From assembly GCF_009299795.1 (NCBI RefSeq), contig NZ_VIGP01000005.1, positions 62,001 through 126,000 of the forward strand: a stretch of 64,000 nucleotides of DNA. Direction: 5' to 3'. The translations under genes were made by a program, and so were the position numbers. This document shows, piece after piece, positions 1 through 8,278 of this stretch (the stretch's first letter is position 1; every line of letters starts with the position of its first letter). The notes below the pieces were generated by a model, which saw nothing but the letters and a program-made list of their open reading frames with translations, had not been told where the DNA came from and made no database searches. This DNA comes from Brachybacterium subflavum. GTDB lineage: Bacteria; Actinomycetota; Actinomycetes; Actinomycetales; Dermabacteraceae.

Positions 1-415
1 CGGCCGGCAGGTCGCTCGTGCCGCCGGAGATGACCTGCGGGTCCGCGCCCTCGGGGAGCTGGTCGTCGATGCGGCCGACGGCGGCGTCGACCTGGTTGGT
101 CGCGCGCGCGGTGTCGGTGCCGTAGGTGAGCTCGACGGTCACCACCGAGACGCCCGCCTGCGAGGACGACGAGGTCTTCTCGACGTCCTCGATGCCCGTG
201 ACCGCCTGCTCGACGGGTTTGCTGATCTGCTTCTGCACCTGCTCCGAGGAGGCTCCCGGCGAGGTGGTCATCACTTGGATCTGCGGGAGCGAGACGGAGG
301 GGATCAGCTCCTGGCGCATGGTCGTCATCGCGAAGATCCCGATGATCGAGACGGCGATGCAGACCAGAGCGATGAACGGACGATTGTTCAGGCTGAGCTT
401 GGCCAGACGGTTCAT
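1..415 (-). CDS. RND/HAE1-type efflux permease, N-terminal part (runs off window)
   Basis: The reverse strand opens at the ATG at 413-415 and stays open to the window edge. The translation begins MNRLAKLSLNNRSFIAL, a cytoplasmic lead into the first membrane helix, followed by a periplasmic stretch with GASSEQVQKQISKPVEQAV and VEKTSSSQAGVSVVTVEL. That is the start of the AcrB/AcrD/AcrF (HAE1) family, where this segment forms TM1 and the first pore subdomain. Members are about 1000-1050 residues, so only about 138 are present. The family drives proton-coupled drug or lipid export; in Gram-positive bacteria these permeases act alone or with unusual partners. It is divergent from the MATE exporter across 210 bp. 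Family call is firm; the substrate cannot be told. Confidence 0.85.
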   Translation of the reverse strand, partial: MNRLAKLSLNNRPFIALVCIAVSIIGIFAMTTMRQELIPSVSLPQIQVMTTSPGASSEQVQKQISKPVEQAVTGIEDVEKTSSSSQAGVSVVTVELTYGTDTARATNQVDAAVGRIDDQLPEGADPQVISGGTSDLPA

Positions 416-625
416 GAGTCTCCTGGGCCGGAGGGCCGGGACGATCGAGCGGGGCGGTCGGACGCGGCCGACACAGGACGGCCATCCTCGGGCATTCGAC
501 CACAGGTCGGACATGGCGAGCATCAGCCGAAGGTCGGAGCATGGGGTGTGATCCGTCCGCCGGCCGCCGTCCGCCCCCGGCGCCCGGTCGCCCACCGGCC
601 GCCGCGCCCCTGACAGGATGGATCC

Positions 626-2014
626 GTGCCCCGCCCGACCCCCGACCCCTCCTCCGCGCAGACCCCCGATTCCTCTCCCGGCCCCTCCCCCGCCGCGGCC
701 CGCCGCTCCGTGGACCGCGAGATCCTGCGCCTCGCCCTGCCCTCGCTCGGCGCGCTGGTCGCCGAGCCGCTGTTCGTGATCGCGGACTCCGCGTTCATCG
801 CACGCGTCTCGACGACCTCGCTGGCCGGGCTCGGGCTCGCCTCGACGGTGCTGACCACCGTCGTCGGCCTCTCGGTGTTCCTCGCCTATTCGACGACCGC
901 GTCGGTCGCGCGGGCCGTCGGCGCCGGTCGCATGCGCGAGGCGATCGCCCGCGGGGTCGACGCCGCCTGGCTCGCCCTCATGATCGGCGCAGGCTGCCTG
1001 CTGGTGCTCGTCGCGGCGGGCGGCGTGCTGCTCCCGCTCTTCGGGGCGGGGGCCGACGTCACCTCCGAGGCCGCCGTCTACCTGCGGATCTCCGCGCTCG
1101 GCCTCCCCGCGATGCTCTCGGTGCAGGCGACCACGGGCCTGATCCGCGGACTGCAGGACGCGCGGCTGCCGCTCATCGTGGCCGTGGGCGGAGCGCTGCT
1201 GAACATCCCCCTGAACGCCCTGCTTATCTTCGGCCTGGACATGGGGATCGCCGGCAGCGCCACCGGCACCGTGATCAGCCAATGGCTGATGGCCGGCGTG
1301 CTGCTGGGGGTGGTCGTGCGCCATGCGCGCCGCGAGGGCGTGGCGCTGCGGCCGCACCTGGGCTCGGTCGCGGCGACCGGCCGCGAGTCCTTGCCGATGT
1401 TCGTGCGCACCCTCAGCCTGCGCATCGTCACCCTCGTCACCGTGCTCGTCGCGGCGCGCCTGGGCGCCGTGCAGCTGGCCGCCCATCAGCTCGCGAGCAC
1501 CGTGTTCATGCTGCTCTCGCTCGCGCTCGACGCCCTGGCGATCGCGGGCCAGGCGCTGACCGGCAGACATCTGGGCGCCGCGGACACCACCACCGTCCAC
1601 GCCGTGACCAGCCGTCTCACCCGCTGGGGCGTGGGCGGCGGGGCCGCAGTGGGGGTGGTGCTCCTCGCGGCGAGCTACGTGGTGCCCTCGTGGTTCAGCC
1701 CGGACCCGGCGGTGCAGGAGAACCTGCGCGCGGCGATGTGGGTGCTGGTCGTCGCCCAGCCCGTCGCCGGCTTCGTGTTCGTGCTCGACGGCGTGCTCAT
1801 GGGCGCGGGCGATGCCCCCTACCTGGCCCGGGCCGGCATGCTCACGATGCTCGCCGTGATGCCGGGGGCGATCGTCGTCTGGCTCTGGGCGCCGGCGGGA
1901 CCGCTGGGCCTGGCCGCCCTCTGGGTCGCCACGAACCTGCTGTTCATGGTCGCCCGCGCCGTCGCCCTCGGAGTGCGCGTGCGCGGGGACGCCTGGATGC
2001 GCACGGGGGCGTAG
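626..2014 (+). CDS. MATE family efflux transporter
   Basis: 462 residues, close to the usual 440-480. About 25 polar, Pro/Ser-rich residues precede SVDREILRLALPSLGALVAEPLF, the normal first-helix entry of DinF-type MATE proteins, and about twelve hydrophobic segments follow. The internal repeat typical of MATE is visible: the N-half carries AEPLFVIADSAFIARVST and the C-half VAQPVAGFVFVLDGVLMGAGDA, the two places where the family has its (D/E)xxxxG-type motifs. MATE proteins export cationic drugs or metabolites using H+ or Na+. The GTG start is chosen because CAGGAT lies six bases before it, fitting a leaderless transcript; no Shine-Dalgarno sequence is seen. The gene is divergent from the RND permease and convergent with metE, with a long hairpin between the stops. 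Confidence 0.9.
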   Translation: MPRPTPDPSSAQTPDSSPGPSPAAARRSVDREILRLALPSLGALVAEPLFVIADSAFIARVSTTSLAGLGLASTVLTTVVGLSVFLAYSTTASVARAVGAGRMREAIARGVDAAWLALMIGAGCLLVLVAAGGVLLPLFGAGADVTSEAAVYLRISALGLPAMLSVQATTGLIRGLQDARLPLIVAVGGALLNIPLNALLIFGLDMGIAGSATGTVISQWLMAGVLLGVVVRHARREGVALRPHLGSVAATGRESLPMFVRTLSLRIVTLVTVLVAARLGAVQLAAHQLASTVFMLLSLALDALAIAGQALTGRHLGAADTTTVHAVTSRLTRWGVGGGAAVGVVLLAASYVVPSWFSPDPAVQENLRAAMWVLVVAQPVAGFVFVLDGVLMGAGDAPYLARAGMLTMLAVMPGAIVVWLWAPAGPLGLAALWVATNLLFMVARAVALGVRVRGDAWMRTGA

Positions 2015-2130
2015 GGCGGGATGCCGCCGCGCAGGGCACGTCGGCCCGAAGCCGCAGCACGCGGCGCCCCGCCCCGCCCCGCCCCGACATCGCACGGCGC
2101 ACACCACGGGCGCAGTGGAGCCGCAGCTCG

Positions 2131-2180
2131 TGACCAGGATCTATGACAGGAATGGCCGTTCCTGTCATAGATCCTGGTCA
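2131..2180. terminator. Long palindrome, family A copy 1 (bidirectional terminator-like)
   Basis: Two perfect 22-nt arms (2131-2152 and 2159-2180) enclose the six-base loop TGGCCG. The arm begins TGACCAGGATC. The element sits between the convergent MATE and metE genes, 12 nt past the metE stop. There is no T-tract, so if it ends transcription it does so as an actinobacterial I-shaped hairpin. A second copy with compensating base changes lies at 27759-27827. Confidence 0.8.
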
Positions 2181-2191
2181 TCGTCGCCCTG

Positions 2192-4612
2192 TCAGCCGAC
2201 GGGCAGACCTGCCCCCTCCCGTGCGGCCTGCTCGCGAACGGCGCGCGCGGCCTCGACGAGGTTCCGCAGGCTGAGGGTGGTCTCCTCGTAGCCGCGGGTC
2301 TTGAGGCCGCAGTCGGGGTTCGCCCACAGCCGCCCCTCCCCCACGCGGTCGAGGGCCGCGGCGAGCTGCGAGCGGATCTCCTCGGTCGCGGGCACGCGCG
2401 GGGAGTGGATGTCCCAGACGCCCGGGCCGATGCCGCGGGAGAAGCGCTCGGGGTCCAGGGCCTCGAGGATCTCGCCGCGCGAGCGGGCGGCCTCGATGCT
2501 CGTGACGTCGGCCCCGAGGGCGTCGATCGCGTCCACGACCTCGTTGAACTCCGAGTAGCACAGGTGCGTGTGGATCTGCGTGGCGTCGGCCGCGCCGGAG
2601 GTGGCGAGCCGGAACGAGTCCACGGACCAGCGCAGGTAGTCCTCCTGGTCGGCGGCCCGCAGCGGCAGCAGCTCGCGCAGCGCGGGCTCGTCGACCTGGA
2701 CGATGCCGATGCCGGCCGCCTCGAGGTCCGCGATCTCGTCGCGCAGGCCGAGGGCGACCTGGTCGGCGGTCTCGCCGAGGCTCTGGTCGTCGCGCACGAA
2801 GGACCAGGCCAGGATCGTCACCGGGCCGGTGAGCATGCCCTTGACCGGCTTCGGCGTGAGCGACTGGGCGAAGGTCGACCAGCCCACGGTGATCTGCTCG
2901 GCCCGCGAGACGTCCCCGAAAAGGATCGAGGGGCGCGTGCACCGGGATCCGTAGGACTGGACCCAGCCGTTCGCGGTGGTCGCGAAGCCGTCGAGGTGCT
3001 CGGCGAAGTACTGGACCATGTCGTTGCGCTCGGGCTCGCCGTGGACCAGGACGTCCAGGCCAAGCTCCTCCTGGAGCTCGATGACGCGACGGATCTCCTC
3101 GCGCATCACCTGCTCGTAGGCGGCGTCGTCGATGCGCCCGGCGCGGTGGTCCGCGCGGGCCCTGCGCACGCCCGCGACCTGCGGGAAGGACCCGATGGTG
3201 GTCGTGGGCAGCACGGGCAGGCCGAGCCGCGACTGCTGGGCGGCGCCGCGCACCTCGAAGGCCGAGCGCTCGAGGTCGGCCGCGGTGAGGCCGGCCGTGC
3301 GGCGGCGCACCTCGTCGCGGCGCACGCCCGCGAAATCGCGGACCACCGAGCGCGGTCCGGCGGCGGAGCCGGGCGCGACCGGGTGCTCCTGCGAGGCGAG
3401 GGCGACGATCTCCGTGATCTTCTCGTCGGCGAAGGCGAGGGTCGAGCGCAGATCGGCGGGCAGATCGGGTTCGAGATCGAGGGTGTGCGGGACGTGCTGG
3501 AGGGAGACCGAGGTGGAGACGACGACGGCGCTCGGGTCCCCGCCGGCCTCGGCCACGCGCTCGCGCAGCAGCTCGAGCCGGGCGGCGGCCGTGGGCAGCT
3601 CGGTGCGCCACACGGAGCGGCCCTCGACGAGGCCCGCGACGATCTGCGCGCCGCCGGCGCCTGCGAGCTGCGCGGCGCTCGGGATCTCTCCGCGCGTGAG
3701 GTCGAGGTGGACGGCCTCGACGCCGGTCGCGAGCAGGGCGGGCAGCAGGCCGCCGATGCCGCCGTAGGGCGTGGTGACGAGGATCTGCGGGCGCGCCTCG
3801 GCCGCGGTCAGGCGCCTCTCGGCGCGCTCGAGCAGAGCGGAGAGAGCGGCGGCGTCCACGCGCTGGTCCGCGGCGAGGGCGGGCTCGTCGAGCTGGATCC
3901 AGGCCGCGCCCGCCTCGTGGAGGCGGTCCAGGAGCTCGGCGTAGACGGCGACGAGGTCGTCGAGGCGGTCCAGCGGGTCGAAGCCCTCGGGAGCGCCGTC
4001 CTGCGCCTTGGCCAGCAGGAGCAGGGTCAGGGGGCCGACGAGCACGGGCCGGGTGCCCCCTCCCTGTCCCGCTCCGTCCTCGAGGCTCTCCCGGAACAGG
4101 TCGATGACCTGCGTGGAGGCGACGTGGAGGTCGGTGTCGGGGCCGATCTCGGGGACCAGGTAGTGGTAGTTCGTGTCGAACCACTTGGTCATCTCCAGCG
4201 GCGGCTGCTCCGCGGTGCCGCGGGCCAGGGCGAAGTACCCGTCGAGGTCCACGGACCCGTCGGCCCCGAGCACGCCCGCGAAGCGGTCGGGGACGATGCC
4301 GACGGCGAGCGCGGCGTCGAGCACCTGGTCGTAGAGGGAGAACGTCTCGGGGATCGCGGCCGGGCCGGTGAGGCCGAGCTCGGCGAGGCGGGCGCGCGTC
4401 GCCCCGCGCAGGGAGCGCACGCGCTCCTCGAAGGCGGCGCGGTCGATGCGGCCGGCCCAGTAGGCCTCCTCGGCCTTCTTGAGCTCGCGGTCCGGGCCGA
4501 TGCGCGGATAGCCGACGGGCGTCGCGGAGGGGAGCGTGGCCCGGTGGGCCCCCGGGTCCCGGTGGTCCTGCGGGGCGCGGGCGGTGTCCGCGGTGCGGGG
4601 AGCGGTCGTCAT
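2192..4612 (-). CDS. metE: Cobalamin-independent methionine synthase (5-methyltetrahydropteroyltriglutamate-homocysteine methyltransferase)
   Basis: 806 residues. It transfers the methyl group of 5-methyl-THF polyglutamate to homocysteine, giving methionine, in the cytoplasm. The N-terminal domain opens with VGYPRIGPDRELKKAEEAYW, the family signature. The C-terminal domain keeps the zinc ligands: His and Cys in IHTHLCYSEFN, Glu in DVTSIEAARS and Cys in WANPDCGLKTR. There is a non-conserved extension of about 35 residues before the first conserved block, so an internal start is not excluded. The ATG at 4612 is preferred because it overlaps the metF stop by four bases (ATGA), implying translational coupling with the gene that makes its methyl donor. 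No cobalamin or SAM riboswitch was recognised upstream of the pair. Confidence 0.95.
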   Translation of the reverse strand: MTTAPRTADTARAPQDHRDPGAHRATLPSATPVGYPRIGPDRELKKAEEAYWAGRIDRAAFEERVRSLRGATRARLAELGLTGPAAIPETFSLYDQVLDAALAVGIVPDRFAGVLGADGSVDLDGYFALARGTAEQPPLEMTKWFDTNYHYLVPEIGPDTDLHVASTQVIDLFRESLEDGAGQGGGTRPVLVGPLTLLLLAKAQDGAPEGFDPLDRLDDLVAVYAELLDRLHEAGAAWIQLDEPALAADQRVDAAALSALLERAERRLTAAEARPQILVTTPYGGIGGLLPALLATGVEAVHLDLTRGEIPSAAQLAGAGGAQIVAGLVEGRSVWRTELPTAAARLELLRERVAEAGGDPSAVVVSTSVSLQHVPHTLDLEPDLPADLRSTLAFADEKITEIVALASQEHPVAPGSAAGPRSVVRDFAGVRRDEVRRRTAGLTAADLERSAFEVRGAAQQSRLGLPVLPTTTIGSFPQVAGVRRARADHRAGRIDDAAYEQVMREEIRRVIELQEELGLDVLVHGEPERNDMVQYFAEHLDGFATTANGWVQSYGSRCTRPSILFGDVSRAEQITVGWSTFAQSLTPKPVKGMLTGPVTILAWSFVRDDQSLGETADQVALGLRDEIADLEAAGIGIVQVDEPALRELLPLRAADQEDYLRWSVDSFRLATSGAADATQIHTHLCYSEFNEVVDAIDALGADVTSIEAARSRGEILEALDPERFSRGIGPGVWDIHSPRVPATEEIRSQLAAALDRVGEGRLWANPDCGLKTRGYEETTLSLRNLVEAARAVREQAAREGAGLPVG

Positions 4613-5550
4613 CGGGCATCTCCTGAGATCGGGTCGGACCAGCGGTCCAGGTCGAGGGTCTCGAGCACGTCGAGGGAGTCGGCGTGGCGGTTGAAGGTGA
4701 ACAGGTGCAGTCCGGGGGCGCCGGCGTCCAGGACGCGGGAGATCAGGTCGACGGTCCAGCGCACGCCGATGCGGCGCTGCTCGGCCTCGTCGCGCGCGGT
4801 CTCCAGGGCGTGCATGAGCTCGCGCGGGAGCGGGACGCCGGAGAGCTCGGCGAGGCGCTCGAGGCGGCGCGGGTTCGTGGCGGGCACGAAGCCGGGGATG
4901 ACGGGCATCCTCAGGCCCGCATCGCGGGCCCTGGCGATCAGCGCGCAGTACTCGGCGGGGTCGAAGAAGACCTGCGTGATCGCGAAGTCGGCGCCCGCGC
5001 GCTCCTTGGCGAGCAGCACCTCGAGGTCGTGCTGGGAGGTCGGGGACTCGGGGTGGCGGTGGGGGTAGGCGGCCACGCCCACACTCACCCGGCCGCCCGC
5101 CAGAGCCGCCGTGCGCTCGCGCTCGACCTCGCGGATGAGGTCCACGAGCGGGCGGGCGAAGGGGATCTCGTCGTCCTCGAGGTCGTGCCCCTCCTCCTGG
5201 TCGCCGCGCAGGGCGAGGATGCCGCGCACCCCGCGGTCCAGGAGCGCCTCGATCACGGTACGCAGCTCCGCACGGCTCGAGCCGATCGAGGTCACGTGCA
5301 CGAGCGGCCGCAGGTCCGTCTCGCGCAGCACATGGTCGGTGAGCTCGAGGACCCGTGCGAGGTTGCGCTGGCCGGTGCGGCTGGTGACGGAGACGTGGTC
5401 GGGCGCGGTGGTCTCGAGCTGGGCGATGGTGTCGCGCAGGCGCTCGAAGGTGGTGTCGGTGCGCGCCGGGAACAGCTCGTAGCTGAGCGCGGGCCGACGG
5501 CGGGCTGCCACCGTGCGCTCGAGCTCGGGCAGGGTCGTGGGCGCTGTCAT
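4609..5550 (-). CDS. metF: Methylenetetrahydrofolate reductase
   Basis: 313 residues, a normal bacterial MetF length. It reduces 5,10-methylene-THF to 5-methyl-THF using FAD and NAD(P)H and feeds MetE directly. Visible family features: LSYELFPAR near the N-terminus (the catalytic Glu region), VHVTSIGSS, the nucleotide/folate-site segment GILALRGDQEEG, VGVAAYPHRHPES, and FAITQVFFDPAEYCALI with PVIPGFVPATN. The TIM-barrel fold ends in GLHLFTFNRH. It is the first gene of the metF-metE pair, and the stop codon overlaps the metE start. The upstream gap to the glycosidase gene is only about 97 bp; no Shine-Dalgarno sequence is obvious before the ATG, so the transcript may be leaderless or start close by. 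Confidence 0.95.
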   Translation of the reverse strand: MTAPTTLPELERTVAARRRPALSYELFPARTDTTFERLRDTIAQLETTAPDHVSVTSRTGQRNLARVLELTDHVLRETDLRPLVHVTSIGSSRAELRTVIEALLDRGVRGILALRGDQEEGHDLEDDEIPFARPLVDLIREVERERTAALAGGRVSVGVAAYPHRHPESPTSQHDLEVLLAKERAGADFAITQVFFDPAEYCALIARARDAGLRMPVIPGFVPATNPRRLERLAELSGVPLPRELMHALETARDEAEQRRIGVRWTVDLISRVLDAGAPGLHLFTFNRHADSLDVLETLDLDRWSDPISGDAR

Positions 5551-5647
5551 GCCCAGGGAAGCTACGGGAGGGGGCGGTGCCGGCTGAAGGATGGTGACCG
5601 TGTGTGAACCCTGTCATATGAAGTGGCTGGTCAGCGGCGTCTGGGGG

Positions 5648-6736
5648 TCATCGCCCCAGTGCCTCCCTGAGCACGTCGAAGGAGGGCTTGGGGTCGCCCT
5701 GCGCATCCTGGACTCCGAAGGTCCCCTCCCCGGTGTCCTGCCCGTCGTCGCGCAGCTGGTAGAAGAAGGCGACGGGGATGGCCGAGTCCTCGAGCGCGTC
5801 GAGGTAGAGGCGGTACGCCTGCGCCTGCTCCTCGACGCTCGAGCACTCCGAGCAGGTCTGCAGCCCGATCTCGCCGACCACGACCTCGCGGCCGTACGCC
5901 GTGCGCAGGCGGGAGGCCCTCTCCGGGATCAGTCGGGTCTGCTCGTCGGACAGCCCGGGATAGGTGTCGATCGTGATCACATCCAGGTGCTCGGCGATGA
6001 CGTCCAGCGTCCCCCGCCAGTCGCGCTCCACGGCGTCGTCGAGCGGGTAGCCCGAGAGATTCGTGGTCATCGTGACGCCGGGATCGATCCCCTCGAGGAT
6101 CTCGTGGGCGGCGCCGAGCGCGCGCCCGAGTCTGCGCAGGTACTCGGGTCGCGCCGCGCCGGACACGGCCTCCAGCGTCCGGAAGTCGGCGCCGTCCGGC
6201 TCGTTGAGGATCTGCCACATGTCGACATGGGCGGCCAGGGGCCGGGCCACCGCCGCCCAGTACGCGCGCATCGCCTCGAGGAAGTCGGCTTCGCGGGCCG
6301 ACGGCACGTCGTAGACGTCCGCCACGATCATACAGACCTTGAGCCCCAGCCCGCGGGCCCGGGCGGCTCCCCGGGCGAGACGGTCGATCTGCGTGCCGTC
6401 GAGGCGGAGCCCATCGCCCGCGTCGCCCCAGGTCTCCACGACCGAGGAAGCGACGACGGCGAAGCGCGCCCAGTCCATGCCGAGGTCCACCAGGGTCGCC
6501 AGGTCCTCCTCGAAGCGGGTCGCACCGTCGTCGTCGGGCCCGGCGAGCGTCATGCCGAAAGCCGTGGGTCCGCTGCGGGATCCCGGTTCCCACAGACCGG
6601 CCCCGTCGGCGAGGCCCCGGTCCTCGGGACTCTCCCCGCACCCCGCGACGGTCGTCGCGGCACCGAGCGCGGCGCCGCCCGCGAGAGCGGCCCTCCAGGC
6701 AGTGCGCCGCGAGATCAGTACTTCTCGGGCTGCCAC
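5648..6736 (-). CDS. Tat-exported lipoprotein, clan GH-A type glycoside hydrolase
   Basis: 362 residues from a GTG at 6736. The N-terminus reads MAAREVLISRRTAWRAALAG, a twin-arginine signal, then a lipobox TVAGC with Cys33, so the mature protein should be anchored outside the membrane. The body looks like a (beta/alpha)8 glycosidase: MWQILNEPDG supplies the acid/base Glu of the NEP motif, and REVVVGEIGLQT near residue 300 supplies the likely nucleophile Glu. ITIDTYPG and VAFFYQLRDD fit the same fold. The start is set by GGAGG seven bases upstream, inside the preceding flavoprotein gene, giving a 22-bp overlap; no ATG exists near the signal peptide. Next to an exopolysaccharide locus it may trim or release that polymer, as PslG-like enzymes do. 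The substrate is unknown. Confidence 0.75.
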   Translation of the reverse strand: MAAREVLISRRTAWRAALAGGAALGAATTVAGCGESPEDRGLADGAGLWEPGSRSGPTAFGMTLAGPDDDGATRFEEDLATLVDLGMDWARFAVVASSVVETWGDAGDGLRLDGTQIDRLARGAARARGLGLKVCMIVADVYDVPSAREADFLEAMRAYWAAVARPLAAHVDMWQILNEPDGADFRTLEAVSGAARPEYLRRLGRALGAAHEILEGIDPGVTMTTNLSGYPLDDAVERDWRGTLDVIAEHLDVITIDTYPGLSDEQTRLIPERASRLRTAYGREVVVGEIGLQTCSECSSVEEQAQAYRLYLDALEDSAIPVAFFYQLRDDGQDTGEGTFGVQDAQGDPKPSFDVLREALGR

Positions 6737-8016
6737 AGGATGTCCTCCGCGGCGCCGCTGAGCTCGGCGTCGACGGCCTGACGACCCTGCATGTACGAGT
6801 AGTCCTGGTTGCACGACTCGTAGCGCCATCCACCGAAGCGACCGCGGCTGTGCACCGCGTGCTCGAGCAGCGCGGAGTCCACCGGGCGCAGCACGTCGTC
6901 CCGCCCCAGAGTGGGCACGGGGTAGCCCATCGGCAGGTGCTCGGTCCAGGTCGAGACGAGGCTGCTCGGCTCCGCACCGAGCACCTCGAGCGAGCGCACG
7001 CAGGCGCGCACGGCGCTCTCCACGTCGATCGGCTCGCCGTTCTGGTCCGAGACCTCGAGCAGCATCGACCACCGGCCGCTTCCCGCGGCCGAGGGGTCGT
7101 AGGTCGAGAGCACCGTCCCGCGGAACCACGGCACCTTCGGGTCGGGCGAGTACACCCAGGTCACGCCGTCGAGCGCGGCGGGCGGCGCCCCATCGAAGCC
7201 GAGCCCGACCGCGACCTCGGTCGTCGCGTGCAGGCCCTCCGCATCGCCCGGGCGGCCCATCTGCTCCAGCATCCAGGTCATCGGCGCGGTGCTCACGAGC
7301 ATGCGGTAGTCGATCTCGTCGCCGTCCTCGAGGAGCGCGCGACGCGCGGCGATGTCGAGCGAGACCACGCGCGCTCCGAATCGGAAGGATCCCGGATCCG
7401 CGAGTTCGCGCACGATCGCCTCCCAGAGGGCGCCCGTCCCGCCCACGGGGTAGGGGAACGTCTCGCGGGTCACCGCGCGGTCGCGGGCGAGGCCGGGGCG
7501 GGGGACGTTCCGCCCGCTGCCCCCGGAGCGCAGCGAGGTCCACGAGTGGTCGATCCTCTCGAGGGGCAGCGTCCACATCTTGCGGTTGTAGGGATCGAAG
7601 AATTCGTCGAACAGCCGCGAGCCGAAGCAGTTGCGGTAGTAGTCCGCGAGATTCGCCGCGGGCGCGAAGGGGTCCAGATCCTCCGGCATCTCCTCGAGCT
7701 GCGCCTGCACGGGCGAGGGGAGCATCGTCCCCGGCTCCGCACCGTCCATCCAGACCCATCCGTTGCGCTCGACCTGCCGCAGGGGTGCGCCGCTGCGGCG
7801 CACGGCGTCGTCGAAGTCGGGGAAGTGGCTGTGGATGACGTGACCGCCCAGATCCCACGTGAATCCGTGTGCGTCCGTGCGGGAGGCCGCCATGCCGCCC
7901 GCCGACGCTCCGGCATCGACCACCAGATGCTCGACGCCGAGCTCGCGCAGCCTCACGGCGGCGCCGATGCCCGTCGGCCCGGCGCCGATCACCAGCGCCT
8001 CCACGGTTCTTCTCAT
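6715..8016 (-). CDS. FAD-dependent oxidoreductase, UDP-galactopyranose mutase / protoporphyrinogen-oxidase-like
   Basis: 433 residues. The ADP-binding fold is clear at the N-terminus: VEALVIGAGPTGIGAAVRL, then VVDAGASAGGMAAS and a GGHVIHSH block as in Glf-type flavoproteins. DPYNRKMWTLPLERI and YPVGGTGALWEAIV match the amine-oxidase/Glf core, and GRFGGWRYESCNQDYSYMQG is the C-terminal FAD-binding segment. Such proteins near sugar clusters usually isomerise or oxidise nucleotide sugars; the exact reaction cannot be read here. The ATG at 8016 is chosen over an upstream one because GAGGAGGG lies about eight bases before it and the fold begins at once. The 3' end overlaps the lipoprotein glycosidase gene, and the pair is divergent from the nine-gene polysaccharide operon. 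Confidence 0.75.
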   Translation of the reverse strand: MRRTVEALVIGAGPTGIGAAVRLRELGVEHLVVDAGASAGGMAASRTDAHGFTWDLGGHVIHSHFPDFDDAVRRSGAPLRQVERNGWVWMDGAEPGTMLPSPVQAQLEEMPEDLDPFAPAANLADYYRNCFGSRLFDEFFDPYNRKMWTLPLERIDHSWTSLRSGGSGRNVPRPGLARDRAVTRETFPYPVGGTGALWEAIVRELADPGSFRFGARVVSLDIAARRALLEDGDEIDYRMLVSTAPMTWMLEQMGRPGDAEGLHATTEVAVGLGFDGAPPAALDGVTWVYSPDPKVPWFRGTVLSTYDPSAAGSGRWSMLLEVSDQNGEPIDVESAVRACVRSLEVLGAEPSSLVSTWTEHLPMGYPVPTLGRDDVLRPVDSALLEHAVHSRGRFGGWRYESCNQDYSYMQGRQAVDAELSGAAEDILWQPEKY

Positions 8017-8169
8017 GCCTGTCCCTCCTCGCCGCCCACGCGCACGGCGACGCAACCTGAGCGATCAGCAGGTCTCCGCGCGGCAGGCTCCCGCCGCGTG
8101 TGGGGCGCTGCATGGCCCCTTGCTGGCAGCGCGGCGAGATGCTTGAATTGTCGCATACGGGGGTTAAGT

Positions 8170-8181
8170 CCGACTAGTCGG
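8170..8181. promoter_or_regulatory. 12-bp perfect palindrome in the divergent promoter region of the polysaccharide locus
   Basis: CCGACTAGTCGG is a perfect dyad in the 262-bp gap (8017-8278) between the flavoprotein gene and the first glycosyltransferase. The surrounding 8140-8190 stretch is the least GC-rich part of the gap (TTGAATTG, GGTTAAGT), as expected for promoters. A shared operator for both directions is an inference; no -10/-35 pair could be fixed with confidence. Confidence 0.35.
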
Positions 8182-8278
8182 TAACCGGCGACCCGCTCGG
8201 ATCCGCGTTCCGGGGGGAGCGCACGCACCGCCCCCGTCGACGACGGGCAGAGCGCGCGTCGCACGAGGGGGAGATCAC

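Noticed and set aside
2405..5068. 887-codon open frame on the forward strand opposite metE/metF
   Set aside because: No family resemblance, Gly/Arg/Glu-rich composition and complete antisense overlap with two certain enzymes. Long false frames are expected at this GC content.
5594..5635. Third copy of the family A palindrome near metF
   Set aside because: CCTGTCATA and CTGGTCA echo the right arm, but the left arm is only TGACC and pairing is about five base pairs; at best a decayed relic.
5551..5647. Cobalamin or SAM riboswitch before metF-metE
   Set aside because: The gap is only about 97 bp and lacks a B12-box-like or SAM-class core.
6716..6718. CTG start codon for the lipoprotein glycosidase
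   Set aside because: CTG overlaps the upstream stop and would just include the Tat signal, but GTG 6736 has a good ribosome site at ideal spacing.
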